Shown: positions 24,085-37,368 of the stretch, in pieces
How positions within the stretch are numbered: position 1 is the first letter of the stretch
Layout of the letters: every line of letters starts with the position of its first letter
Source of the DNA: Rhexocercosporidium sp. MPI-PUGE-AT-0058
Lineage: Eukaryota > Ascomycota > Leotiomycetes > Helotiales
Length of the DNA stretch: 64,000 nt
Direction of reading: 5' to 3'
Assembly: GCA_020746875.1 (NCBI GenBank)
Contig: JAGTJL010000005.1
Span: 2,294,001-2,358,000 of the forward strand
The notes under the pieces: generated by a model
The model's input: the letters and a program-made list of their open reading frames with translations, nothing else
The model's database searches: none
What the model was told of the DNA's origin: nothing
Position numbers and translations under genes: made by a program

Positions 24085-24704
24085 GAAATTATTTTTGGCC
24101 ATTGTGACAATTGAAGTCGTGTTGTCTGTTGTTTGTTGATCGAGGAAGCTTTTGAGCAAATTTTTTTCCATCTCCATACAACCAACCGGCACTCCACCCC
24201 AGCGTAAGCGAGCCCTGAGAAATAAAGAGCACCCACCCTCCATGGTAGGTAAGATTACAATTAATTTGCTTATCCTTGTGCAACCTCGTGTGCGGCACCG
24301 CAGCATCTCAAGGCTTAGTATTTGCGTAGGTAACAACCACATCTTACTATGCTCTATGCGATGACTTGGAGTAACCACTCTAAGACCTATGCAATTAGCG
24401 GGTTGTCGAGTGAACATTTTCTAATAAGTTAAATAGAATAAATGCGTGTCACGTGATGACGGCTCCGGCAGCTCGTGAAGACATTTCTCACGAGGATAAT
24501 ATGTACACACCTTGCTGTGGGCTTGGGATATGAATAAAGACTACTAATACATCCTGTTGCATCATCTCTTCTTTTTTATTCTCGTTCGTTTGGAAGCTGC
24601 CAAATACTCCTACTCATGAGCCCCCCCACCACCCCAGCCGAGTCTTAGCACTCACCCAGCTGAAAACGTCCTCTTCTCCAACTCCTCCTTTTTTCTTGCA
24701 CGCA

Positions 24705-25597
24705 ATGGAAACCTTTACCCAGCAGAACAGAGCCTCAAAGACTGTTCGAGATGACCCCGAGAACTCAGGTCATCCCACAACACCCACATTTGACGGCCAA
24801 TGGCCACCCTCACCGGAATATCTCGCGGGGCTGAAAGGCTACGCCAGAGGTCTCAGCATCAGCGATCTCAATGACCCTTTCATACCATATCATGGTACTC
24901 TACGCTTCTACAGCCTTCAACACACATGCCAAGAGTTGAACGACTTAAGTAAGAAGACTCTAGATGATACAAATGCATCCTGGCATGACTTGGAGCGAAT
25001 GCGATTTCTTCTTCATGGACAAGGTAAGCCACAAGTATATCAGAGTGAATGCAACTAATTTTCCCAGCTACGGCGATGAGAGATCTTGAGTATATTAACG
25101 AGCACCTTCTCGGAATATCAGAGCAGGCATTCGTCAAGGCCACTCGAAGTCTCCGAGACAACAATCTCTCTGCCGGACACGACTCCAACGGCTGGCTCTA
25201 CAGTGCCCCCAATACTCGCTCCATCGGGAGCCAGCTCGAAACAATGCTGCAAAACCACCTCCCCAAATGGATCACTTGGTCATCATCCGAGAAGAAATAT
25301 CAGCCAGCGTATTATGCCCAAGGAAAATCCCCCACCAAGATCTCAACCGCCGTCCGGGTCATTGCCAGTACGATTCTAAGTTTGTGCAGTGGGGCTAGTA
25401 TCATCGTCCCGATGATAGTGATGAGTTTTGATCCAAGCAAAAACAAGAGTCTGATTGTTGTGAGCGCTGCTGTCGTGTTATTTAGTTTTGTGCTTGGTGC
25501 TGTTGTGCAGGCGAAGAGTGAGAATGTGTTTATTGCGACCGCCACCTATGCTGCAGTCTTGGTGGTGTTCGTTGGGGTCAGTGGAACGAACAATTGA
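24705..25597 (+). CDS. DUF6594-type membrane protein
   Basis: Two exons, 24705-25023 and 25068-25597, with a 44-nt intron (gtaagc..ccag), give 282 residues. The N-terminal half is soluble and holds GQWPPSPEYLAGLKGYARG and a helical region around LQHTCQELNDLSKKTL. The C-terminal 90 residues form three hydrophobic helices: VIASTILSLCSGASIIVPMI, SLIVVSAAVVLFSFVLGAVV and IATATYAAVLVVFVG. The ATYAAVLVVFVG ending and three-helix tail are characteristic of fungal DUF6594 proteins, whose function is not known. The frame is intact and the start is the first ATG. Confidence 0.8.
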
Positions 25598-25911
25598 TGC
25601 GCAGCAACCCATGACCAATGAGCAGCAAATCATATTCAACCCACATTTCTAGGCCATATTTCACCGCTTGCTCTCATATTATGCCAGATACCTTTATTCT
25701 AGTGATCCGTTTCCTTTTAAGATTGATTCTTTTCTCACACACAAGCGTAGGCCTATTATCCGAATGCAACCTTGTGGTTTGGGGATGTTCTTTGTTCTTG
25801 CTCAAGTGAAACGACTGCCCCAACCTTCTACAAGCACCCATCCGTACACGCCAAGGTCAGCGAGTTTTCTATTCTACTACCAAATTTACTCTTCAGCAAT
25901 TTATTTTAAGG

Positions 25912-28684
25912 ATGGAAGGTACCCCACGTACATCTCGTGCTCAAAAAGCAGTTGATGAGGAACGCAGAGCTGAAAGTATCGGGAGAGAACTGTACGATAC
26001 CACATACCAACAATTTGAACGGGGTGAGTAATTAATTGTCTATTATCTCAGCTATTGGCTTCCTCTCAGTGCTCTTTAATATTCTGACACATTGCATCAC
26101 AGCTAGGCGAATTCAGTATATCAATAGCTACACTAGGTTGGCCGCAAGATATAGCCACCCCGGGGGAAATTCAGCGGTGTAAACCACGGAGTCCTTAGGG
26201 GAAGTGGAAAGAGTGGTTTGACCCCGTTACAGTCACCACCAGATGGAAGAGGCCTCAACACAAAGCGACGGCTCGAAGAATATCAAAGAAAACGGCTGAA
26301 AGGGTTCACAACTGCAGAGCTGGAGAGAATGGAAGCTTTGGCACCACTGGACAACAGGATCTGGCGGCATGGGTTGGAAAATCCTATCGATCCTATCTTC
26401 AAAAGTCGATGGGTGACGGAAGTCGATATGCCGAGACATCGCGGTGCAATTCCTATTTTGGGAGATCATGATGGACTGTGGCTGGTGAGGCTCGTGCAAG
26501 GTGAATGCTGAAAAGTTATTATGACTGATGCCTATCCCAGATGGAAACTCCTCGAATAAAGAATATGATGAAACCAGTTCTACAACTTGCAACTCGGATG
26601 TTGGTCAACGAGTATCAGTACTCATGGTGCGGTCGCCCGATTTCTACATAGATGTTCTGTAAAGGTTCACATGACTGATCATCCGTAGGCTCGACGCCTT
26701 ATTCCACGGTAGATTCGAAACCTTCGACCATCCCGATCCGGCCAAAAGAGCAAGGGATAACAATCGCTTCCAGCGATTTTACCCACGAAGCCAAAAAGAC
26801 CGCTTGAGCAAACCAAAAACTATTGACAGAGACATCAAAAAAGTCGCAGAAAGACTTCAGATCAATTTCTACAGCGGCTACGAAGACCCTATCGTCGGAC
26901 TCCCTGTTGCAGATACGAACAAGAATGCACAGACCTTGAAGAATTTACACCACAGCCGGGTAGAGGTCCATATTTCTATTGAATCCGCACAACCGTTACT
27001 CAGAGACGACCTAACGACTGCTGAGCTGTGAGTTACGACTCGACAATACTTTATGGCGACTAGCTGATGTGGTCTTAGAATGGGGTTGAGATTCCGACTT
27101 GCAACCACACTGGTGCACGAGCTCGCTGTAAGTTCTGACCTATTATCTCGCTCACATCAATCAAATGAATTTTAGCTACAAGCTAACATACATCTACTTA
27201 GCATGCATGCTGGAAAGCCATCGAGTTGCTCGACATGGGATCAAACAGCCGCTCGAAAGAAGACTTAATCACTGAACCATACTACGAGAATGAACCTTTG
27301 TCTGAACTTGGCTATTCATTATGCTCTCAACTTTGGGGCGGAAACAACTTCAGCATGATGCTGCAAATATACAATCGTGGCGGACCTGGCTTGCCCAACC
27401 TGGGATTTTTCAAGAACTCATTCTTCACTTCTCGGAACGCGGGGTATTCTACTTCACGCGGTGCACCCTCATTGCCTCAACCTGTTCCGGCAGGTCAGCT
27501 GGATCCATTTTTCACTTATGACTACTGGGTAGTTCCAACTTCATGGTATGGTTGCCTGTTTTATCAGGATCTGTGGGAGGTCCAGCTGAGGAACAAGAAT
27601 AAGAATGCGCTGGAGATGGGCCCGCTGAGATATGGAACGCGGACAGTAGATGGAGACCCTGCTGTGAAGAAGATAGCACAAAATGAGGCTGGTAGAATAG
27701 TTGAGGTAGACTCTTTTGAAGACAGTGCTATCTCTGTCGCGGCATCTGGCACAGAGATGTCGACTCAGCAGAGCGAAAACTCGCGAAGGTCAAATGGACA
27801 AGATATTCATCAAGTGTTCAGTCTTCGGTCATCCTCTTCAAGAACTGCACCGAAAATACAGGATGACGATGAAGATGACAATAACATCGACTTTGAGATG
27901 AAGGTTCCAGAACGTCCGGTGATCCCCACTCCATTTTGTCTGCGATATGACGAAATCAAGAAATATTTGTTTGCCAATCGAGATCCTCTAGAACTGGCTT
28001 TGGACACGATGGGGACTCTTCCCGAAAGTACATTCTATAGATACATCCGTGATCATGGTGGAATTCAGATATCGGCACATGAGCTGAGGTCGTTCCTACA
28101 CATGGCATCCGATAAACAGGAGCTCTTCTTGTAAGTTGGAACTGGGATAATCTTTGTTCAAACTTCAGGATTAAGTTAAGCTCTTTACTAGCTGGGAACC
28201 ATTCCCCGGATCTGGAATAGTGATGCGAATTCCAGCTGGTTGGCCACATCGACCGACTGCCACGATCTCCCCACCTCAAGAAGTAGTAGACGAGGATCAA
28301 TTAGACAGCCTCATGGGCGATACTGAATTCCGTGAAAAGCTATACCAGTACACGCTGGAGATGTGGGATTTGGATATGGAGTTTTTTCGTATCTGGTTAC
28401 TGTCGACTGACGGAGACGACATGTGGGATGTTGATCCGCAGGAATTCGAAGACGTTGTGGTGCAGAGCGTTGTTCAGGGAAGTTCTTACTTCACGTAAGT
28501 ATGCCAAATATTGTTCATCTATGAATTGCTGACTTGAAGACTGATTAGACTTGGGCCGAAGGGTATCATACGATTTTTTGAGCCTGAAAATGTCGATGAA
28601 ATCAGAGCGAAGTATGCAAGTAAGAATGCGCTGAACAGACTGGAACACTTCAAAAATAGGGCAAGAATCCCGCCCAGACCATAA
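25912..28684 (+). CDS. Large fungal protein with zincin HELAH motif, function unknown
   Basis: Nine exons (25912-26023, 26103-26176, 26233-26484, 26541-26626, 26689-27027, 27079-27127, 27202-28130, 28192-28494, 28549-28684) total 2280 nt, giving 759 residues with every junction GT..AG and in frame. Near residue 305 the sequence ATTLVHELAHACW contains HExxH, the zinc-binding catalytic motif of zincin metallopeptidases. An intron (27128-27201) separates HELA from the second His. About 30 residues on, ENEPLSELGYSL offers Glu as a possible third ligand. A hydrophobic, aromatic-rich region, a Ser/Asp-rich linker (DDDEDDNNIDFEM) and a final 200 residues with WEPFPGSGIVMRI follow. No signal peptide is seen, so it is likely intracellular. 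Peptidase activity is inferred only from the motif. Confidence 0.82.
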
Positions 28685-29361
28685 GATTCAATCTTTTGCG
28701 CCATCTGTGCGATGTCTTGAAAAGAGGATTGATGGGTTGGCTTCCTGGAACTGATCCTCGCCAGTCTCGCTCACAGCGAGCATGGTTTGTGCTTGATGGT
28801 CGTAAATGTTGACAAGCGGGGGTTACCACTGTAAAGGTTCTAAATTTCAGGTCAAAGAAGCATTAGAATGACTTGAAGAACTATCTATTCCTCTACATTA
28901 TTGAAGACGGGACAGCAATGAGGTAGGACAAGCTTTCAGTCTTGATCGGAAGAATGTCGAGGAATCAAAGCTCTATACTGCTGCAAGCGAGTATTTGGAA
29001 ACATGCCCCAGCGGGATTGCCCCTTCTGTAACTTACTGGCCTCTAGTTCTAGATATATATATACATAAAAGGAAGGATTTCTTGACTATTCCAGTGCAGA
29101 GATCAAGTTTTTATAATCTTATTGATTTAGGCCAAGATCATCACATGGGAGCGCCTGCCATGAATGTCATTTCATCTTCGTCTCGTAAGCCATTCCAAAT
29201 TCGAGCATCCTGAAGAAATTACAACACCGTACGAGAGACTGTTCTCAGCACTCCATCTGGCAGTGCCATACGCCAAACCTCAAGCAATGGAGGTGCTTCA
29301 TCATTTCCCTCCAGCGACTGCACCACCAACCTACTTGCAGCTTCGTCTACCCGGACTTTCC
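28685..29361. other. Intergenic, no supported gene
   Basis: 3' flank of the HELAH-protein gene. Only short ORFs. Confidence 0.5.
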
Positions 29362-29831
29362 CTCGAAAATCGGAGCCACGAACACTTCTCAACATCGCCC
29401 TCTCCGAAATCCGCGACCAAATATAAAACTATGTGCTCTCACCAACTGGACGCATAGAGCTGTGCAATACCTCCTTCCACCCACGAGGTCGGGCGCCAGT
29501 TCGCTGCAGGATATTTGTGGGTAGAGATGGAGACACCGAAGAGATCCGACTTCAGATTCTCCGTTCCTGCAAACAAACGTACGTCGACTATCGCAGCAAG
29601 CTATGGGACAAGAACACTTTGGAAGTGCATTCGTTGATAAAGAGCAGAGCGCGCCAACAGTACTCTATGACCCTGCCGAAGACCCTGGCCGAAGAGCGTT
29701 GGGATATATTTGGACTGTGTCAGTCAAAAAAACCGATATTTTCAGGAATTTCTGGCAGAACTCGTCATTTGGACGCAAAGTTGATCACTGAGCTCCATCA
29801 GATTGTATACTCCAGATCCCCCGCAGATTGA
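29362..29831 (+). pseudogene. DUF7730/F-box-like relic
   Basis: The frame reads TLLNIALSEIRDQI, then TAA, then NYVLSPTGRIELC. This is the opening of a common fungal family (LP.EIR..IY..VLSP.G.I.L), with the expected Tyr codon turned into a stop. It continues open through FVGRDGDTEEIRLQILRSCK and LWDKNTLEVHSL to 29831. It lacks an upstream start and ends early compared with normal relatives of 200 residues or more. Intact relatives are uncharacterised F-box-like proteins. Confidence 0.55.
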
Positions 29832-31931
29832 AGCCGAAGCCAAATTTACTGCCGAAAGTATTCCTTATCGGACTTTGAGGCATTCATGAGCGGCCAGAAA
29901 GCGTGCAAACCAAACGGCTTACCACAATACATCAATAGCGTGGATGACAAGTACAGTTTCTATCAAAACGAGTTGAAGTTGACATGCCATTCTGAAGATA
30001 TTTAATTTCACGAAGAGGATCTCTATTAAGGTGGGCACCCTTTGACACTTTCAGGATGGCAAAGCCTCTATAATATCACTTCCTAGGAACCCCGACATTC
30101 TGCTGCAAGACTTGAGTAGAGTATTTGACTACGTCCTGGAGTTGAATGGTCTCGCCTACTGCTCCAGTGGATAGCTCATACCACCCACTATGTTGCACAA
30201 ACAGCAAAGAATGTAAAGGGCCCGAATTATGTGTTCCACTCGGGTGTTGTAGCGCTTTGTGCAACCAATATTGCTGCAGAACAATCTACGACATGCGAGA
30301 AGGAGAAAGATGTAAAGTAGGCTCAAGAATCACGAAACGAATGAAGCTTTCCGCACCTAGCTCCTTCGTGATACGATGGTATGGATGAAGGCTAAGAGAG
30401 TAAGGCAAGGCTATGATTGATGAATCCAATATCAATCTGGTTGCAATGTTCTGAGAGTACCTACCGTATCCATCTACTACGTGGAAGAGGAGATTGGCTT
30501 CATAGCAGCTCATTCTGTCTAAGTATCAAGATGCGGTTCAAACATGAGGACTACTTTCTTCTTCAACATTTATGAGTTGCGGAAACTCTCTGTAGTTCAT
30601 TTTCACTGTGCAAGTGGGATAGATCACCTCTATCTTCCAAAACCCATTGACTGGCTGCAGCCAGGCTAGCTCTGAAGGACATTGAGTACATACAGTTGGG
30701 GCTTGTTGCCTCCACGACCATTGTTTTAGGGGCTAAGCGAATCCCCTGGAAGGTCAACAGCAAGCCCATTAGAGCTCTTTGGGAACAGCTCATACTCAAA
30801 CACATATCTTTGCCGTACCAACTCTTGGTCTACTCCTTGTGATGATGCTCCACTCACTAAAGAGTTTTATTGAAGGCTAAAAAGTGAATTTGGACCCCTT
30901 GTTTGATGAACTGCTGGGGCCGCCAGGGTCTAATGCGGGGTAATTAAATAAGCCCTAGGATTAAAATGAAATTTAACGACTTTGCAGGCGGGCTGATGAT
31001 TGGTAGCCAGAGCGATCGAATTTTGGCGTTGGAGATGGAGATGGAGACAAGGAGACGCTACGAAAACCCCAGCTCTAACAAGAAGCAACAATTGATGTCG
31101 TGGCACCAACGTCCTCTTTCATGCCAACAAACCACTCATATTGCATCCTTGACTTTCCGCCAATGAACGATGTTTCACTTATCTCTTGTCAAACGCTCTT
31201 GTAATGCCACTGTGCAGCTGCAAGAGCAAGCACAAACCTAAGGGGGTTTCGCCTCTCCTCTCCTCTCCTCTCCTCTCCCCTCTTTCTCGCCAGAGGCTGG
31301 CTCGAGGAAGCAATTATATTGCCCTGCAGCCATTGGAAAAGAATGCCTTGACAAGCTCAATAATATAGAGGCACCCAAGAATGACCTTCCGCAGAATGAA
31401 GCCATCCCGTAAGTCCCGACAGCATCCCCCGTAAGTCCCGGGGGTACGGTGCTGATAGTGGGCCAACGAAAATATTAAGCACTGCCAATACCGCCGAGCT
31501 GCAGCCTCCCGCCCCCTCGGATGCTTGACCGTAGGCTTGAATTGGCAGGTGGTATCACCACATCAGATCAACATCGCGAACTGCTCCTTTTGTCGCACCA
31601 ACTCCTTCCAGAATTAATGTCTGGCGCAAATCCCTCGTGTTCTTCGCAACCAATATCCAATAGGATTCTATTATGGATACTCGTTGGAGATCCAAGTTTC
31701 CTTCGTCAACTTTATCGAGCAGGGCTTCCCCGGCAATTTCCTCAGACCAAATGTAATTGCGTGCTTCTTGACAATTCTACCACCATAGAAGAGCGCAGAT
31801 CTGGTAGGCTAGCTAAAGTATACTGCATAAGCGGTTAATTACATCCTAGGTGCGTGTGAAGTGGTATACAATTGAAGATTCTCCCAGCGAAAGTCTTTTT
31901 GGTCACTGTTTTACATTCACCAGCGGGCAAA
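29832..31931. other. Gene-poor interval containing a CTCCT microsatellite
   Basis: Short ORFs only, none convincing. The last few hundred bases should hold the promoter of the OPT transporter at 31932. Confidence 0.5.
31252..31280. repeat. Microsatellite of (TCTCC) units
   Basis: About five tandem copies of a 5-nt pyrimidine unit. Such tracts are common in fungal promoters. Confidence 0.75.
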
Positions 31932-34491
31932 ATGGCGTCCAAACTTGTCAAACGCATTCTATCGCAGAACAAGCAGGATTCACCATCAACGACCCATCCG
32001 ATAACCCCGACACCTCTCTTCGAGGGAGATGCAGTGCTTCCAGATCCGAAGCCCAAGGACTTGAATAATACTGCTGTCGAAGTTGGAGACGAGAAAGTCG
32101 TACCGCGGAGCTCGAATTCTGGCGATGAGAGCTCATCTGTCTTCGGAGATGACGATCCCACCATCAGAGATATCCCTATTAATGTTCGCCGGATCGTCAG
32201 TTTCGAAGATGATCCCTCCCTGCCGACTCTTACCTTCCGGTACTTTGTTCTTTGTATCATTTTCATCATCCCAGGAGCTTTCCTATCCCAGATGAGCCAT
32301 TACCGAACAACATACGCGCCATACTCTGTTTTCTTCGTCCAGATTGCTTCGAATTACGTCGGGATATGGCTTGCTAGAATTCTTCCTGCTTGGAATGTCC
32401 AAGTCCCCTTCACGACGTACGGCTTCAATCTAAATCCAGGTCCGTTTGGCGTCAAGGAGCACGTTCTAGTCACCATCTCGGCGGCTTCTGGCGCAACATA
32501 CAACCTGGCGTATGGACCTATCTCTATCGCCGAGCTGTATTTCGGACAAAAGATTAATCCTGCGATTGCCATATTCTTCATGTATGCCGTCGTGATAACC
32601 GGGTACAGCTTCGCAGCGATCTCGCGACAATTCCTTCTTTACGACCCACAGTACCCGTGGTTAGCATTCAATCCTGTTTGATATCTGTTTCCATTGACCA
32701 AGTTACAGGTTCCAAGCTCTCTGCCAGACAGCTCTCTTCGAGACACAGAAAAAGCAGAGAGAGCACCCATCGCCAACCTCTAGAAAGCAAATGATCACAT
32801 TCTGGGCAGTGCTAGCGGGGGTGACAGCTTGGCAATTCCTTCCTGAATTCGCCTTCCCGATGTTGGGATCGCTCGCTTTTCTTTGTTGGGTCGCGCCTCG
32901 AAACGCCACTGCAAACTTCATTGGAGCCGGTTTTGGTGGCATGGGATTTCTCAATCTAAGTCTCGATTGGGCCAATGTTTCCAGTTTAGGAAACAACGGA
33001 AGTCTCTTCTTGACTCCGTTTTGGACCCAGGTTTTGATTTTCCTGGCTTTCGCTATGAACTGTTGGGTCCTCATTCCTGCTGCGAAATGGGGAAGTCTGG
33101 GATCATACAAACACGGCTTGATGTCCAACCATGTTCTGACTGGTAAGTCACCACGGTTCTATTTGAAAGAACCAGGCATTAATTCTTGATAGCAAATGGC
33201 ACCAGATATCCTTTAACGAGCTTGATCACACCACAAGCGACTCTCAATGAGACGGCGTATGAAGAGAATGGGCCATTGTATCTCGGAACTCAAGTGTTGT
33301 GGGGAATGTTCTTCGATTACGCATCTTATACGTCTGCATTGGCGTGGATGGCACTTTTCGGGTTCTCTCAGATTCGGGCGACCATCAAGAAAATTCGAGC
33401 TCGAAATAACAGCAAGAATGGTGAGAGCATCAACTTCCAATACAATGACCGGCTCAACATCATCCAAAGATCTTACAAAGAGGTCCCATTGTGGTGGTAT
33501 CTTGTTCTTTTTCTCGGCTCGTTCGTTACCATCACTGCTATGGTTGCAAGCGATCATCTCTACATACCCTGGTGGACATACCTAGTTGCGCTCCTGACTG
33601 GAGCCATAATTGTGACACCACTCGGTTGGCTCTTTGCGATTTCCAATTTTCAGCTGGCGATTGGGACGACAAACGAACTTTTATACGGTCTCATGATCAA
33701 CGCGGTCAGCGGTCACAAGAATCCAACTGGAGCATCCGTCTATAGCTCCATTGCCGGTGACGCTTGGTATCGAGCACAGTACATGTTGCAAGATCAGAAA
33801 ATCGGGCATTACATGCACATTCCGCCCCGGGCAACGTTTTTCTCACAGATATTCGGGGCTACTTTGGGTATTCCAATCAATTATGCTGTCATCCGATGGG
33901 TCATTGATTCGAAGTTCGATTATCTGACTGGAGAAAAGGAAGATCCAACCCATCAATGGACCGGCCAATCCCTTGCAAGTACCCTTTCTACATCTGTGCA
34001 ATATGTGCTAGTGGTAAACCTCACTCAAAGCCGTGGAAGAGTTCAAAGATGCTGACTAAATTTATCAGGGCCCCAAGAAACTCTTCCAAGAACCCCTCTT
34101 CAAAGTAGTCCCCTACGGTTTCCTTGCCGGACTCGGCGCTCCACTCGTAATCTTCCTTCTGCACAAAATCTTCCCCAATTCCAAGCTCAAGTTCCGCCTC
34201 TGGAACACAACGATATTCTTCTCTTGTCTGTCCAACTTCTATGGAAATATCAGCACGGGATACACGTCCCAGTTCATCGGCAGTTTCGTTGTCATGTACT
34301 GGGCTTTCAGGTATCGATATAAATTATGGGCGAAGTACAACTACATTCTAGCAGCGGCGTTTGATGCAGGGTTCAATTTGAATATGCTGCTGATATTCTT
34401 GTGTTTTGGGAGCGGTAAGATAACGACAATGCCGTATTGGTGGGGGAACAGGGAAGAGAGCAGTGAGCGGTGCTTTGCGCTGGACTCGTAG
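31932..34491 (+). CDS. Oligopeptide transporter, OPT family
   Basis: Four exons (31932-32659, 32709-33142, 33193-34013, 34069-34491) give 801 residues, the normal size of fungal OPT transporters, which import small peptides (or related compounds) with protons across the plasma membrane. After about 95 hydrophilic residues comes VRRIVSFEDDPSLPTLTFR, the place of the conserved SPYPEVR..DDP motif. DDP remains but the SPYPEV part is replaced by IPIN. NPGPFGVKEHVLVTI is the hallmark NPGPF..KEH box. Further matches are FLPEFAFPMLGSLAFLCWVAPRN, split over membrane helices, and GFGGMGFLNLSLDW. Around a dozen hydrophobic helices follow. The first donor is GTTAGC. The frame is intact. Confidence 0.93.
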
Positions 34492-37368
34492 AGATTCTCG
34501 GCAGGCGTGGAGCGCGACACAAGGATAACGACGGCATTGGGGCGATTTTGGTTATCGAATTTGTTATCGAATGGGATAATGGTCGAGATAAGGTGCTAAT
34601 TATTGATTTGGCGCAGGCTGCAGAATAGTTGCGGTAGAGTCGCGGGTGTCACTTCAACGTTGTAGGTATTAAATATATCCAAACTTCTTAAAGAAGATCT
34701 GAATTCAAGTATCGGATGTTCTTCATTATTAGCGGTGTGTCTCTTCTCCACTCAGTGCTTGCTCTGCTAGAAAACGATATGGTAAGAGGGGAAGAACTGC
34801 CCAGCGTATTTCGCTTAACTTCGCGCATCAAAGAAGAGCCGCCCAGATGGCCTGGAATTTGGGCTTAGCATCACTAAAGCTTAGCGAATCTCCCTTCTAA
34901 TTAATGAAATCACTCCCCTTCATCGTCTCTACAGCCTTATATATTATTGAGAATGTATACACACACTCAATGCACACGGCAGATTTCCGCATCCAATTTC
35001 CTTTTTGTTGCATGCACGGCCATTCCGAGCGTCCCATGAAGTTCTTGCAGACCAATCAAAATGCTCTCACTGTCCACTTAACCAGGCTCACTCAAACTTG
35101 GCCCAGCTCACTTTCGCTTCTGAAGCAGGAAGCCAGCCCTTTTTCGGATCCGAAAGGAGGATTAATACGAAAAAATGGACATAAAAGAACGGAATGAGTT
35201 GAAAGTTGATGTGTAGCAAGATATGACGTGAATTCGGTGGAACTCATAGCTCTGCTTGCAAGGAAAACGGCCACTCCTGTTCTTGTTTGACGATTCTTAT
35301 TCTGTCGTGCACTCTTAGCGACCTGGGAATTCCTTACAATTTACTATATCAAATCATTTATCGATATTGGGATAGTACTTTTAGATAGCTTGTCCTAAAT
35401 AGAGTATAGATACGATGCCATCGAAAGGTTTTCAAGTCCTGAAATTTCCAGAACATATCACCAACTTCGAAAGCACGCTCCACCACTCCTCCATAATTGA
35501 GCATTCTACACCCCAATGGAAGCATTCGTGAAAGCTTACCTAGGTAGAGGTTGAAGCGTCGTACTGCCGAAGCAAGATATTCTACGCAAAATCGCGGCAA
35601 GTCTAACAAGAGCTAACTCTTGGGGACACAAAATACCAAATGGCGCAGGAAAGCTGTCCATGACGAAAGTCGCGGGAGAACCGGAACAGCTCCTCCCCCC
35701 ATCTTCCCCCAATAAATTCGTCCTGTATAGAAAAAGCAAACGGAACATTACACCATATTTGTTGTTTCCTGGGAGACTTTGAAGGAGTAAAGTCCCCTCG
35801 TACCAAATACAGGCATATCACGAAATCGGAAAGCTTCCACGTGGTGCAACAAGCCAAAAAATGATAAAACACTTGTTGGGCTCCCAGATCACCATTCCTT
35901 GATTCGACCATCTGTCGATGGTACGTTGCACAGTACAGAGTTATGGCCTGACTAACCATTTTTCTCACCTACAAATACTTTCGTTGTGCAAGTGCTGGAT
36001 TTTGGCTGACAAAAACTGGAATTAGAACCGGTTCCTAATAGAGCCAACAAGCTGAGCCGTTTACTCATCATGGAAGCGTGGGATATATGCAATTCTTGAT
36101 TGCCTCATACTGACATGCAGTTATTGTACTTCGTCTCTGCACGTTACTCTTTGACTTTCGAACTCACATGTTGCTCCGAGGGTTGCATCGTGCTTACATG
36201 GTAAGGCTCAAGGAACCAATGGATATCCGCAAACCTGCTGATGCCTTCTCAAACTATCTCGGATATACGATATCACCATAGATTGCGCATAGAAGATTTC
36301 CCATACATCGGTGCTGTCGTCAGATACAGACCATGCGCCTCGGGCCGCCCAATGCAAGTTTTCGGCACTGGCGCACCAGGCGGCACCAGAACATGTTCGT
36401 ATTATACAGCCACTAGGAAAGCGTCATTTGGTGTCGGACTGGCAAGGATCAGCAACCGAGATCAGATCGGCGGTTAGTATCTGCAGGGCATTGACCAGTC
36501 CCGTTAGATGTTGTCCGGACGGGGTTCCTGGCATGCTCTTTCTCCGTCAAGTATTTCCGAAGTTGCAGCCACGCTTGACTCACTCTTGAGCTTCCTACTG
36601 GCTTCCTACACGAGGTGTACGATCTTACTCGCTGGTACTTTGCATATTTCAACAAGGGGACTCGATGGTGCATCTAGGCCATCAAATCGCCTTGTGGTTG
36701 GCTTGATCGTCCCACGCTGAGTCTGAATGCTATGCTTCGAAGGCCAGACGCGGGGAGAAATACCACCCGCATGTCACGGGGATCTTTAATTGGAAGAGTC
36801 AGATCGAAAACGACTTTCCATGGTGGTGAGATGGGACGGAGGAATTTGAAGTACCGAGCTTTACCATTTCTAAGGCTTTGGAAGATGCCTCGTGGCTTAA
36901 GACTGCGTCAGAAATGCAGCTCTCATATCTACTATTCTCGAGTGCCACCTATCAGGATCCTTGATCGTGGATAGTGCCTATCAGAACAGAACTAGGGGGG
37001 TAACAAGTGTAGTAATTTGTCTGCCTTCCACTTGAGGAAATCTCACTGCTTATGTGGTAAAAATGCGGAGTTAGGTGGATTTTCAAGCCTCCTCCTGCCC
37101 AGATCCCGTAGGGCTGAGCCTTGTGGGAGCGAGGTAACTTGCTTGAGACCCTAGCAGAATTCAGCGAGGTGAAAGGCCAATTTTTACGAGCAAAATGGGC
37201 GGGGGTTCAGACAAGCTCGAATCCTTTTTTAAGTTAGCTGATCAAGACTCTTTGTCATCTGGGCAGAGCTACCCCCATGCATCAAATATCTTGGCAGGGC
37301 GTCCTAGACTTCGATATCTATAAGCAATTGTTCCTCGTGCTCAATTTCTTTCTACTTATCAAGTCAAG
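34492..37368. other. Long gene-free interval
   Basis: About 2.9 kb with only short ORFs on both strands, none with recognisable motifs or a consistent splice chain. No tRNA or element ends recognised. Confidence 0.5.

Noticed and set aside
24040..24417. 125-codon minus-strand ORF near the tRNA
   Set aside because: It overlaps the tRNA gene on the opposite strand, has no family motif, and the tRNA fold is much better supported.
31252..31280. Considered as part of a CRISPR-like or structured repeat array
   Set aside because: It is a simple 5-nt microsatellite without spacers, in a eukaryotic context.
35358..35968. Overlapping minus-strand ORFs of 70-121 codons in the gene-free interval
   Set aside because: No domain, poor starts and no consistent frame; not enough to call a gene.
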